A DNA stretch of 22,430 nt. Source: CAZJPS01 sp964548055. GTDB lineage: Bacteria; Patescibacteriota; Gracilibacteria; Peribacterales; Peribacteraceae. The stretch is from the NCBI GenBank assembly GCA_964548055.1, contig CAZJPS010000014.1:1-22430 (forward strand). The letters are read 5' to 3'. Below, one piece after another: positions 1 to 7,200 of this stretch; the first letter of the stretch is position 1, and every line of letters begins with the position of its first letter. A model generated the notes under the pieces. The model made no database searches, was not told where the DNA came from, and worked only from the letters and a program-made list of their open reading frames with translations. A program made the translations under genes and the position numbers.

Positions 1-702
1 CTTTGGAATGCTAATTGCAAACTGCTGACCCTCCACTACTTGATTTGCACTTGTGAAAACTGGTTGTGTGACAACTTGAAGGGATGCTTGTTGCACAGGT
101 TCAGGATCTATAAACGCTATTTCTTGCTGTGATTCAATGAAATCAAACCTGTACACCATATCAAAGAACTGTCCTCGCGTGAGATATCTATTCAAATAAA
201 TTTTTTCACCGCCGTAGACAATATTTCGCCTCACCGCTTCATCAGCATACCAGCGGTACCATGGAGATGCCTCAGTATTGGGAGGATTTTTTCCGTAGGC
301 TCTCATGAGGAGGGCAAGTGCTTCCTCTGTTTTCACAGGAGATGAAGGCCTGAATGTTCTATCCGGATAGCCGTTCACAATTCCTGACTCAAACCCTGCT
401 TCAATGTACGGAGTAAACCACTCACCCTGATAGTAATCGATAAAAAGAGGCAACGAGGGAAGGTTATCTTTATACCACTCTGCTTTCTCTCGTATGTGAG
501 AATGCATTTGAACAATCACCTTCAGTGCTTCCGCACGATTGATAAAATCGTACGGGCGCCCTGCTTGCACAGCGCCCTTTTCCTCCAAATACAAAAAAGC
601 ATCGTTATAACGAGTACCCCGAACATCCGAAAATGCACCCAGCGCCACCTGAGGCACAAGTACCAAAACAACTGCCGAGGCCTGGAATAAGCGTTTTAAC
701 AA
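1..702 (-). CDS. Secreted S-layer-homology (SLH) protein, possibly with a sortase domain; C-terminus beyond window
   Basis: The minus-strand frame is open from a TTG codon to the window edge, giving 234 residues. Residues 1-23 look like a signal peptide: basic MLKR, a hydrophobic run, then a small-residue cleavage site before FSDV. Three SLH-type repeats follow at about 24-66, 95-137 and 148-188. The clearest is the second (WFTPYIEAG..., then GYPDRTFRP). SLH repeats bind pyruvylated cell-wall or S-layer polymers, so the protein probably sits on the cell surface. The last visible residues, QQFAISIPK, resemble the opening strand of class D/E/F sortase domains. That is inference, because the domain lies outside the window. 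The TTG at 702 is chosen because the in-frame TTG at 711 overlaps the -10 box, and the first in-frame ATG (near 515) would remove the signal peptide. Confidence 0.8.
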   Translation of the reverse strand, partial: MLKRLFQASAVVLVLVPQVALGAFSDVRGTRYNDAFLYLEEKGAVQAGRPYDFINRAEALKVIVQMHSHIREKAEWYKDNLPSLPLFIDYYQGEWFTPYIEAGFESGIVNGYPDRTFRPSSPVKTEEALALLMRAYGKNPPNTEASPWYRWYADEAVRRNIVYGGEKIYLNRYLTRGQFFDMVYRFDFIESQQEIAFIDPEPVQQASLQVVTQPVFTSANQVVEGQQFAISIPK

Positions 703-710
703 GGGTTGCA

Positions 711-739
711 ATAATAGTCACAAATATAAGATTTGTCAA
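711..739 (-). promoter_or_regulatory. Strong sigma70-type promoter of the SLH gene, next to the start codon
   Basis: On the minus strand, TTGACA (739-734) is followed after 17 nt by TATTAT (716-711). This is a consensus -35 and a one-mismatch -10 at ideal spacing. The expected transcription start falls at about 704-707, leaving 2-5 nt or nothing before the TTG at 702. There is therefore no room for a ribosome binding site. Confidence 0.75.
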
Positions 740-779
740 GATCCCTTCCTTCCTGCATACTGGCTGAGAAGTAGATTTT

Positions 780-864
780 AGGTGGTAAGTTTTTGGTTAT
801 AAGAACTGCTACTCGCCTCGAACGAAACTTCTTTCTATAACCTACAACCTAATCCCTACCACCT
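780..864 (+). repeat. Imperfect inverted repeat in the ychF leader
   Basis: AGGTGGTA (780-787) pairs perfectly with TACCACCT (857-864). Further in, GGTTATAAGAA (795-805) pairs with TTTCTATAACC (832-842) apart from one bulge. The 3' arm ends 4 nt before the ychF ATG. In RNA this would be a long hairpin touching the start codon. Nothing else was recognised between 740 and 868. Confidence 0.6.
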
Positions 865-868
865 CCGT
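829..868 (+). promoter_or_regulatory. Shared leader element, copy 1 (before ychF)
   Basis: Positions 829-860 match the complement of 16129-16160 at 30 of 32 bases. Both copies sit 8 nt before a start codon and point towards the gene (ychF here, rpsG there). The element is pyrimidine-rich, contains CCTACAACCT and ATCCCTACCA, and has no Shine-Dalgarno motif. A role in initiation or co-regulation of translation genes is inference. Confidence 0.6.
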
Positions 869-1963
869 ATGTCTCTCCAAATAGGAATCGTCGGGCTCCC
901 AAACGTGGGTAAATCCACCCTTTTTAATGCCCTCACGCGCACCAAAGGCGCAATGGCAGCCAATTACCCATTCTGCACCATCGATCCAAACGTGGGCATT
1001 GTAGAGGTGCCGGATGAAAGGCTCACAAAGCTTGCAGAACTCGTGAAGCCTAAAAAAGTGATTCCTGCTGCCGTGGAATTTGTGGATATTGCTGGTCTTG
1101 TGAAAGGAGCAAGTAAAGGAGAAGGACTCGGCAATAAATTCCTCAGCCACATTCGGGAAGTTGATGCCATCTGCCATGTGGTCCGTATTTTCGAAAGCGG
1201 CGACATCATTCATGTAGAGGGAACGGTAGATCCAAAACGCGACAGAGAAATTGTGGAAACAGAATTGGTACTGGCCGATTTAGATGCCGTGCAGAAGCGC
1301 ATGGAAAAATTGCAGGGAGCGGTGCGCACGGGAGATAAAGATAAAATTATTGAATTTGGAGTACTGCAAAAATTGCAGAAGACCTTGGATGCTGGACTGC
1401 TCGCAAGTCTCACTGATCTTGGCAAAGAAGAAAAACCGATAGCTGTTCAGTTTCAACTGCTCACATTCAAGCCCGTCATGTACGCAGTGAACGCGGCTGA
1501 AGAACAAATGAAAACCCTCAAGCCCGATTCCGTGAGAGAAAAATTGGGTTTACCACAGTCGGCACAAGTAGTGATCATTTCGGCAAAGATCGAAGAAGAT
1601 TTACAGGAATTATCTGCAGAAGACGCTAAAGCGTTCTTGGCTGACTTAGGGGTGGACTCTTCTGGCCTTGATCGCCTCATTCAATGTGCCTACGAAGCTC
1701 TGGGATACATGACCTACTTCACCGCAGGAGTAGAAGAAGTACGCGCTTGGACAGTGAAAAAAGGCGCCACGGGTCCTGAAGCAGCAGGCGTAATTCATAC
1801 CGATTTCCAAAAAGGATTCATCTGTGCCGAAACAATATCGTACAAAGATTTTGTTCAGTACGGATCAGAACAGAAAGCCAAAGAAGCAGGAAAGATGCGC
1901 CAAGAAGGGAAGGCATACATTGTTCAAGATGGAGATGTGATGCATTTTAGGTTTAACGTGTAA
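869..1963 (+). CDS. ychF: Redox-regulated/ribosome-binding ATPase YchF (OLA1 family)
   Basis: The 364-residue product is full length for the family. It has a P-loop GLPNVGKS (9-16), the conserved NYPFCTIDPN (32-41), the DIAG switch (73-76) and NAAE (208-211). NAAE stands where most GTPases have NKxD, and NxxE is the YchF signature linked to ATP preference. The C-terminal third (YFTAGVEEVRAW, AAGVIHTDFQKGF) is the TGS-like domain. YchF proteins are cytoplasmic P-loop ATPases that bind ribosomes and are tied to translation and stress responses. The start is the only good ATG. It has no Shine-Dalgarno sequence and directly follows the leader element shared with rpsG. Three small genes follow on the same strand, the first 10 nt downstream. 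Confidence 0.97.
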   Translation: MSLQIGIVGLPNVGKSTLFNALTRTKGAMAANYPFCTIDPNVGIVEVPDERLTKLAELVKPKKVIPAAVEFVDIAGLVKGASKGEGLGNKFLSHIREVDAICHVVRIFESGDIIHVEGTVDPKRDREIVETELVLADLDAVQKRMEKLQGAVRTGDKDKIIEFGVLQKLQKTLDAGLLASLTDLGKEEKPIAVQFQLLTFKPVMYAVNAAEEQMKTLKPDSVREKLGLPQSAQVVIISAKIEEDLQELSAEDAKAFLADLGVDSSGLDRLIQCAYEALGYMTYFTAGVEEVRAWTVKKGATGPEAAGVIHTDFQKGFICAETISYKDFVQYGSEQKAKEAGKMRQEGKAYIVQDGDVMHFRFNV

Positions 1964-1973
1964 TATACAAATA

Positions 1974-2240
1974 ATGGTAAGTGTAAACCCATATTCGGAT
2001 CTAGAAGCGGCGCACCATGATCTTCCTCCTGGAGCAGCTTTTAATATTCATTCTTATATAGAAGGAGACCATGCATTTATTTTAATGTACACTGACGGTT
2101 CTGAGAAAATAGCTGTCGACTCGGTAAAGAAAGCAATTCGTAATCCTGACGTACAGCTGAGTATTGAAGGTGCCGTAGAAATTTGCCATGCTATCTATTT
2201 GCAAATTTTGTACGATCAGGCTCATCTCGCATCTTCGTAG
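1974..2240 (+). CDS. Hypothetical protein, 88 aa
   Basis: A short acidic protein with no signal peptide, membrane segment or motif I recognise. It starts MVSVNPYSDLEAAHHDLP and is predicted soluble with mixed alpha/beta character. Its start lies 10 nt after the ychF stop on the same strand, so co-transcription with ychF is likely. There is no Shine-Dalgarno sequence. TAATAT at 1961-1966 lies 7 nt before the ATG and could act as a weak -10 for an additional leaderless transcript. No function is proposed. Confidence 0.6.
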   Translation: MVSVNPYSDLEAAHHDLPPGAAFNIHSYIEGDHAFILMYTDGSEKIAVDSVKKAIRNPDVQLSIEGAVEICHAIYLQILYDQAHLASS

Positions 2241-2273
2241 ACTTCTTCAAACACTCCTTTTATTCAATATTGC

Positions 2274-2804
2274 ATGGTTGCAAACTATTTCAATCTTCCC
2301 TCTATGAACACAGTAAAAAGTGAACTCTTCATCGGAGAAGCAGCACAAGGAAAACCCCCAAGGAAACTCGATAAAGTTAGAAAAACTCTGCTGAGAATAA
2401 CAAGGAACAGTGATGTAGAAACAGCAGAGAATATTGTGGATAACCGCATCCATAGGATTCTTCAATTAAAAGGAAGTAAAGTAGCGATGCGCAGGAACCA
2501 CTTAATTGAATCCAAAAACGGTAACGGCGACTGTAATGCATCGGTAAGTACTAGTACCTCTGTGCAAAGCAAAAAAGATGACGCTTCGGATTGTATTCAC
2601 ACTCCTACCCAAGTGCCCAATGTTCATACTTCTGAAATCAAACTTAACGATGACGAACGAGCAGCAATATTCGTAACAGATTTCTTTGATGATAAGCGGA
2701 TGCAGGCTTTAACACATGAAGCTGTGAATGCCCTCTTTTTCCAGTACCTGAATACATATCAAAAAAAGCAACGAGAAATACTTACGAAAGTACTAAACCC
2801 ATGA
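2274..2804 (+). CDS. Hypothetical protein, 176 aa
   Basis: This is a basic, largely helical N-terminal half (PPRKLDKVRKTLLRITR). A low-complexity Ser/Thr/Asp/Asn linker runs from about 83 to 122. A C-terminal segment (DERAAIFVTDFFDDKRMQALTHEAVNALFFQYL) looks like a small helical domain. No known family was recognised. A second in-frame ATG at 2304 (MNTVKSELF) follows the pyrimidine-rich TCTTCCCTCT and is an equally good start, which would give 166 aa. The stop overlaps the next start as ATGA, a sign of translational coupling with the RNHCP gene. Confidence 0.65.
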   Translation: MVANYFNLPSMNTVKSELFIGEAAQGKPPRKLDKVRKTLLRITRNSDVETAENIVDNRIHRILQLKGSKVAMRRNHLIESKNGNGDCNASVSTSTSVQSKKDDASDCIHTPTQVPNVHTSEIKLNDDERAAIFVTDFFDDKRMQALTHEAVNALFFQYLNTYQKKQREILTKVLNP

Positions 2805-3097
2805 CCTTCATCGCCCGCCAAGAAGCATTCATCTGTGAACATTGTGGCAAAGAAATTCCACCACTCGAACATGGTTCATACCGGAATCACTGTCCATTTT
2901 GTTTATATTCAAAACATGTTGATGACGAAGGACCAGGAGACAGAGCCTCCCTCTGTAAAGGGCTTATGCAACCAATTTCTTTAGATCAGAAAGCAAAAAA
3001 AGGATGGATGATCATCCATAGATGTGAAAAATGCGGCAAGCAGATACCAAATAAGGCAGCTCCAGATGACAATCTTTTACTAGAATTGTCACACTGA
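2801..3097 (+). CDS. RNHCP domain zinc protein, 98 aa
   Basis: The protein carries the family-defining RNHCPFC stretch (28-34), followed by SKHVD and PGDRASLC. Cysteine pairs at 12/15, 31/34 and 75/78 plus Cys52 look like zinc ligands. The length matches the single-domain RNHCP family, whose molecular role is unknown to me. The start overlaps the upstream stop (ATGA), so translation is probably coupled to the preceding gene. The recognition rests on the diagnostic motif and the spacing of conserved residues. Confidence 0.85.
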   Translation: MTFIARQEAFICEHCGKEIPPLEHGSYRNHCPFCLYSKHVDDEGPGDRASLCKGLMQPISLDQKAKKGWMIIHRCEKCGKQIPNKAAPDDNLLLELSH

Positions 3098-3103
3098 ATC
3101 TGC

Positions 3104-3144
3104 CAAATAGTGAACACATTTTTTATTCTTGAATCCACTATTTG
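3104..3144 (+). repeat. Inverted repeat after the RNHCP gene
   Basis: CAAATAGTG (3104-3112) and CACTATTTG (3136-3144) are perfectly complementary across a 23-nt loop. The element begins 6 nt after the RNHCP stop. It lacks a following T-run, so it is at most a weak terminator or an mRNA 3'-end stabiliser. Confidence 0.4.
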
Positions 3145-3187
3145 CTCACGTCTTTTGTTTTCATCAAGAGCTATTTTTCAAATTTCC

Positions 3188-3215
3188 TTGCGAAAAAAAC
3201 ATACCCCTCTAGGAT
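3188..3215 (+). promoter_or_regulatory. Possible promoter upstream of the lipoprotein gene
   Basis: TTGCGA (3188-3193), a 16-nt spacer and TAGGAT (3210-3215) each match the sigma70 boxes at 4 of 6 positions. The predicted start near 3222 would place the following terminator hairpin in the first 45 nt of the transcript. This is a weak match. Confidence 0.35.
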
Positions 3216-3235
3216 GACCATCCGTACGTGCGGCG

Positions 3236-3265
3236 TTGCTGCGCGCAGCGGTTTTTTTATTTTTT
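3236..3265 (+). terminator. Intrinsic terminator or attenuator abutting the lipoprotein start
   Basis: A compact GC-rich hairpin is centred on GCTGCGCGCAGC (CTG/CAG and GC pairs around a CGCG loop, plus two G-U pairs). It is followed by seven T, one A and six T. This is the classic layout of a Rho-independent terminator on the plus strand. It could end the ychF-RNHCP unit. The T-run ends at the ATG at 3266, so it may instead attenuate the lipoprotein transcript. Confidence 0.7.
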
Positions 3266-3658
3266 ATGCGCTTCTCCCTTCTCCTCCTCTCGCTCTTCGG
3301 TATTCTCTTCCTCACTGCCTGCGGCAGTGTCCATGTCTATATGTATAGAGCTGATGGCATGAAAATGGGAGAAATTCAATTTGAATCCGATGATCTTTCC
3401 AGCATCCTCGGCAAGGACGGAAAGATAATTGGGAGCGTTAAAGGAAACGACATTATTGGAAGTGATGGGACAAAAGTAGGATCTGTAAAAAAAGAAAATG
3501 ACCACGTCATTATTCTCGATAGTAAAGACATGGAAACTGGTAGCGTTGAAAAGGGAACTGAGTGCTACGGTAAAACACAACGCCTTCTCGGACGGATCAA
3601 TGTAGAAATAGATACTGACGCTGTTGCAGGGGCTTGCTTACTGCTACTTCTCCGTTAA
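3266..3658 (+). CDS. Predicted lipoprotein, 130 aa, function unknown
   Basis: The N-terminus MRFSLLLLSLFGILF followed by LTAC-GS is a clear type II signal peptide. The lipobox cysteine is Cys19, so the mature protein should be lipid-anchored outside the membrane. The mature part contains short Gly-Ser-Val/Ile repeats: KIIGSVKG, DIIGSDG, TKVGSVKK, then ETGSVEKG. These suggest a small beta-strand repeat domain. A hydrophobic CLLLLLR tail ends the protein. The ATG is chosen over an in-frame TTG at 3236 because only the ATG gives a normal signal peptide and the TTG lies inside the terminator hairpin. There is no ribosome binding site. The next gene converges, with its stop 5 nt away. Confidence 0.75.
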   Translation: MRFSLLLLSLFGILFLTACGSVHVYMYRADGMKMGEIQFESDDLSSILGKDGKIIGSVKGNDIIGSDGTKVGSVKKENDHVIILDSKDMETGSVEKGTECYGKTQRLLGRINVEIDTDAVAGACLLLLLR

Positions 3659-3663
3659 GCTCA

Positions 3664-4107
3664 TTATTTTTGATCTGAAGAAAACAGCGTACCCATATAC
3701 CGGTCGCTCATTGAGGGTTTTATGGGAATTTTTTCCTGAACTGTTCCCTCTGGAATCACTACTAATTGATCGTGATGAGTAGATGGATTGCTCGCAACAC
3801 CAATGCGAAATTTTCCAGATTCAATAACTTTCCTTTGATGATCAGGTACTTTTTCTAATACCGATTCAATGCCCTTCTCATGTATATCTCTTTCAACACT
3901 CGCTCGTGCCTTCTCTTGTAATTCTCTGTTACTTTCTAAACTAAAATGAAGCTCTGCTACAACATCATTCTTTTCCATCTCGCGTTCTAAATCTTCCGGA
4001 CCTTTTACTTTCTCGCGCAGCTTTTCATATGCCTCGGCACTTCGCATTCTCCTGCGAATTTTCTGGCGCTCTTGAGAGGGCAAATTATCTAAATAGGAAT
4101 CGGACAT
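3664..4107 (-). CDS. Hypothetical soluble helical protein, 147 aa
   Basis: A highly charged, glutamate/lysine-rich protein with no signal or membrane segment. Residues 1-80 are predicted mostly helical (RRRMRSAEAYEKLREKV, LEREMEKND), possibly a coiled coil. The C-terminal part (KFRIGVASNPSTHHDQLVVIPEG) is likely beta. I recognise no family. It is a monocistronic unit with its own -10 box immediately before the ATG, and it converges on the lipoprotein gene. Confidence 0.65.
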   Translation of the reverse strand: MSDSYLDNLPSQERQKIRRRMRSAEAYEKLREKVKGPEDLEREMEKNDVVAELHFSLESNRELQEKARASVERDIHEKGIESVLEKVPDHQRKVIESGKFRIGVASNPSTHHDQLVVIPEGTVQEKIPIKPSMSDRYMGTLFSSDQK

Positions 4108-4119
4108 GGAAGTATACTA
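4108..4119 (-). promoter_or_regulatory. -10 box of the 147-aa gene, leaderless geometry
   Basis: On the minus strand TAGTAT (4119-4114) is followed by six bases and then ATG, so transcription should start at or within 1-2 nt of the start codon. A 4-of-6 -35 match, ATGACT, lies 18 nt upstream. The stretch GATAGTAT...ACTTCCATGTCC recurs before the gene at 21232, differing only by a 2-nt insertion. Confidence 0.5.
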
Positions 4120-4155
4120 TCCCGTTAGGAGCCTGGTAGTCATGCTTAATATTTA

Positions 4156-4242
4156 GGGGACAAAGGTTGTAAAGGGGACAAAAGGGGCAAAGGTATTTTT
4201 CAAACCTTTATAACCGTTGTGGCCCTTATCACCTTTGTCCCC
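4156..4242. repeat. Long imperfect palindrome downstream of nrdJ
   Basis: GGGGACAAAGGT (4156-4167) is perfectly inverted at 4231-4242. Pairing continues inwards with mismatches to about 4194/4204, roughly 28 of 40 positions. The left arm also holds three direct copies of GGGG(A)CAAAGG-like sequence at 4156, 4174 and 4184. It lies between the nrdJ stop and the start of the 147-aa gene. It may act as a 3' hairpin for nrdJ, but there is no T-run, so it looks more like a dispersed palindromic element. Confidence 0.6.
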
Positions 4243-4251
4243 TTTCGCCTT

Positions 4252-7200
4252 TCAGCTGCATCCACTCGTTCCACCACAATCCAAGCAAACTTCACATGAT
4301 CCATTGCGCTTCATTTTAAGGCTTCCACATGCTCCACATACTGATCCTGTGAAACCTTGCATTTTAGCTTGAGCAGATTTACTCACACTTCCCGCCGCCT
4401 CTTTTGCTGTATCTGCTGAAAGCTGTTCCACATATACCGAGGAGCGCAGAGGAGTTTTTTCGTCCGTAACAGTGGGATAATCCAACTCCATAGCATCCGC
4501 ACCTTCATCTATCACCGCAAGGCGCATTGCAAAAGCCTCACGGCTCTTTGTTCCGCTCTCGTAAGCCTTATCTACTAGTTCTGCATTGTGCAATTGCTTA
4601 GCCTTGTCTTTAGAAAGAAACTTGAGAGCCATCCAACGACCCAGATAATCCATCATACTTTTCACCATAGGAATCTCGCGGTTGGTGGTCATACCCATTG
4701 GCTCAAAACGAGTGTGTGCAAGTTTTTCACACAAAACATCTAGTGGTACGCCGTACTGCAAATTCATAGAAAGACTAAGCGCCAGTGTATCCATTACACC
4801 AGAAAGCGTAGAACCTTCTTTGCTCATTTTGATAAAAATTTCACCAGGAGATCCATCTTCATACATACCAACGTGAATATATCCTTCATGCCCAGCCACA
4901 GAAAATTTATGAGTAATGGACATACGCTCGTCTGGCAGTTTTCTGCGGCGTGCCGCTTCCTTCATCACTATTTTTTCTACAATCACTTTCTCCACTTTTG
5001 CTTCGTCTTTCTTGGAATCCTTTGCGTCAGATTTATTACTGAGAGCTTGGCTTAATTTGCTTCCATCGCGATACAACGCATTTGCCTTTAGTGCAAGTTT
5101 CCAGCTAAGGAAATAGGCATTCTTGATATCTTCAATCGTAGCTTCGTTCGGAAGATTGATCGTTTTACTTATGGCACCGCTTATGAATGGCTGCACCGCA
5201 GCCATCATGCGAATGTGGCCCTCCGCTCTAATAAATCTCTTTCCAAGCTTTCCACATTTATTTGCACAATCGAACACGGGCAAATGTTCTGCCTTAAGGA
5301 AAGGCGCTCCTTCCACTGTCATTCGTCCGCAAATATGTACGTTCGCTTCTTCTATTTGCTCCTTTGTAAAACCAAGAGCGCGTAATAGATTAAAGGAAGG
5401 ATCATTCATCTGTTCTTCTGTAAATCCGAGGCGTTTCATTGTTTCATCACCCATCGCCCAACGGTTGAATGCAAAGGAAATTTCAAAAACTTGCGGCAGT
5501 GTTTTTTCCACCTTTGCAATATCTTCATCGTTAAAACCCTTTGATTTAAGAGACACGCGATTAATATGAGGAGCGCCTTCCAAGCTAAGCGTTCCCATGA
5601 CGTACTGCATAATATCTTGAATTTCAGATTCAGAATACCGAAGAGTTTTCAGCGCTGGTGCAACTGATTGGTTGGCAATTTTCATGTAGCCGCCCCCCGC
5701 AAGCTTTTTAAATTTCACCAAAGCAAAATCTGGCTCTACTCCAGTAGTATCACAGTCCATTAAAAGACCAATGGTGCCTGTTGGTGCAATCACGGTGGTT
5801 TGTGCATTTCTATAACCATGCTTTTCGCCCATAGCGAGTGCTGTGTCCCAAGATTCCTTTGCAGCACGTAAAAGATCTGGTGGACATTCCTGCTGATCGA
5901 TCCCTACGGGCGTCACATGCAAGCCTTCATATTCTTTCGCCGGAGCACAGTATGCAGCCCTCCGATGATTACGCATCACGCGAAGCATATGCTCCCTATT
6001 ACGTTCGTATCCCGGAAATGGGCCGAGCACATCTGCCATTTCCGCCGATGCACTGTACGAATCTCCTGTAAGGATGGCAGTGAGAGCACCACAAATTGCG
6101 CGCCCACGGGGTGAATCGTACGGGATACCCATTCGCATAAGCATTGCGCCGCTATTAGCATACCCAAGACCAAGGGTACGAAATTTGTAACTAAGCTCAG
6201 CAATTTCTTTGCTGGGAAACTGAGCCATCAGCACAGAAATCTCTAAAACAATCGTCCATAAGCGCACTGCATGCTTATACTTTTTGATATCAATGGCAGC
6301 ACGTTCAACATCATAAAACTTGAGAAGATTAATAGACGCTAAATTACAAGCCGTATTATCGAGGAACATGTACTCACTGCATGGATTGGAGGCATTTATG
6401 CGTCCATCTGCCGGACATGTGTGCCAATCATTGATAGTTGTATCGTACTGCAAACCAGGATCTGCACATGCCCATGCAGCGTACCCAATTTTATCCCACA
6501 GGCTGCGCGCCTTGAGTATCTTACTCGGCTCAGGCTTTCTTCCCTCTTTTTCGGCCTTGCGCAGTTCTGTTCTCCAATACAGGTTCCAATCGCCATCTTT
6601 TTCTACTGCTTCAAAGAAATCATGAGGAATACGAACAGAGTTATTAGAGTTTTGCCCTGACACCGTAAGATACGCCTCACCGTTGAAATCAGTGTCATAA
6701 CCAGCAGCAGCAAGTGCAGCCACTTTCTTTTCCTCATTCACCTTCCAGCTAATAAATTCCTCAATATCTGGATGATCTAGATCCAAACACACCATTTTTG
6801 CAGCCCTACGCGTAGTGCCACCAGATTTAATAGCGCCAGCAGCACGATCTCCAATTTTTAGAAAGCTCATAAGGCCAGAACTTTTCCCCCCGCCGGAAAG
6901 GGGCTCCCCGTTTCCGCGCAGATGACTGAAGTTCGTTCCTGTTCCAGAACCAAATTTAAAGAGACGTGCCTCACGTACCCAAAGATCCATAATCCCCCCC
7001 TCATTCACCATGTCATCCGCTACAGATTGGATAAAACAGGCATGAGGCTGAGGATGAGTGTAGGCATCTTCACTGCGCTTTACCTCGCCAGTATGAGGAT
7101 CACAGTAATAGTGGCCTTGTGCAGGGCCGGTAATGCCATACGCAGAATGTAAACCAGTGTTAAACCATTGGGGACTATTCGGAGCCACCATCTGATGTAC

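Noticed and set aside
842..1213. Minus-strand 123-codon frame over the start of ychF
   Set aside because: Overlaps the P-loop coding region of ychF. Its sequence reads as the complement of a conserved gene.
5123..5569. 148-codon plus-strand frame opposite nrdJ
   Set aside because: Antisense to the conserved NrdJ core, with no recognisable domain or start signal.
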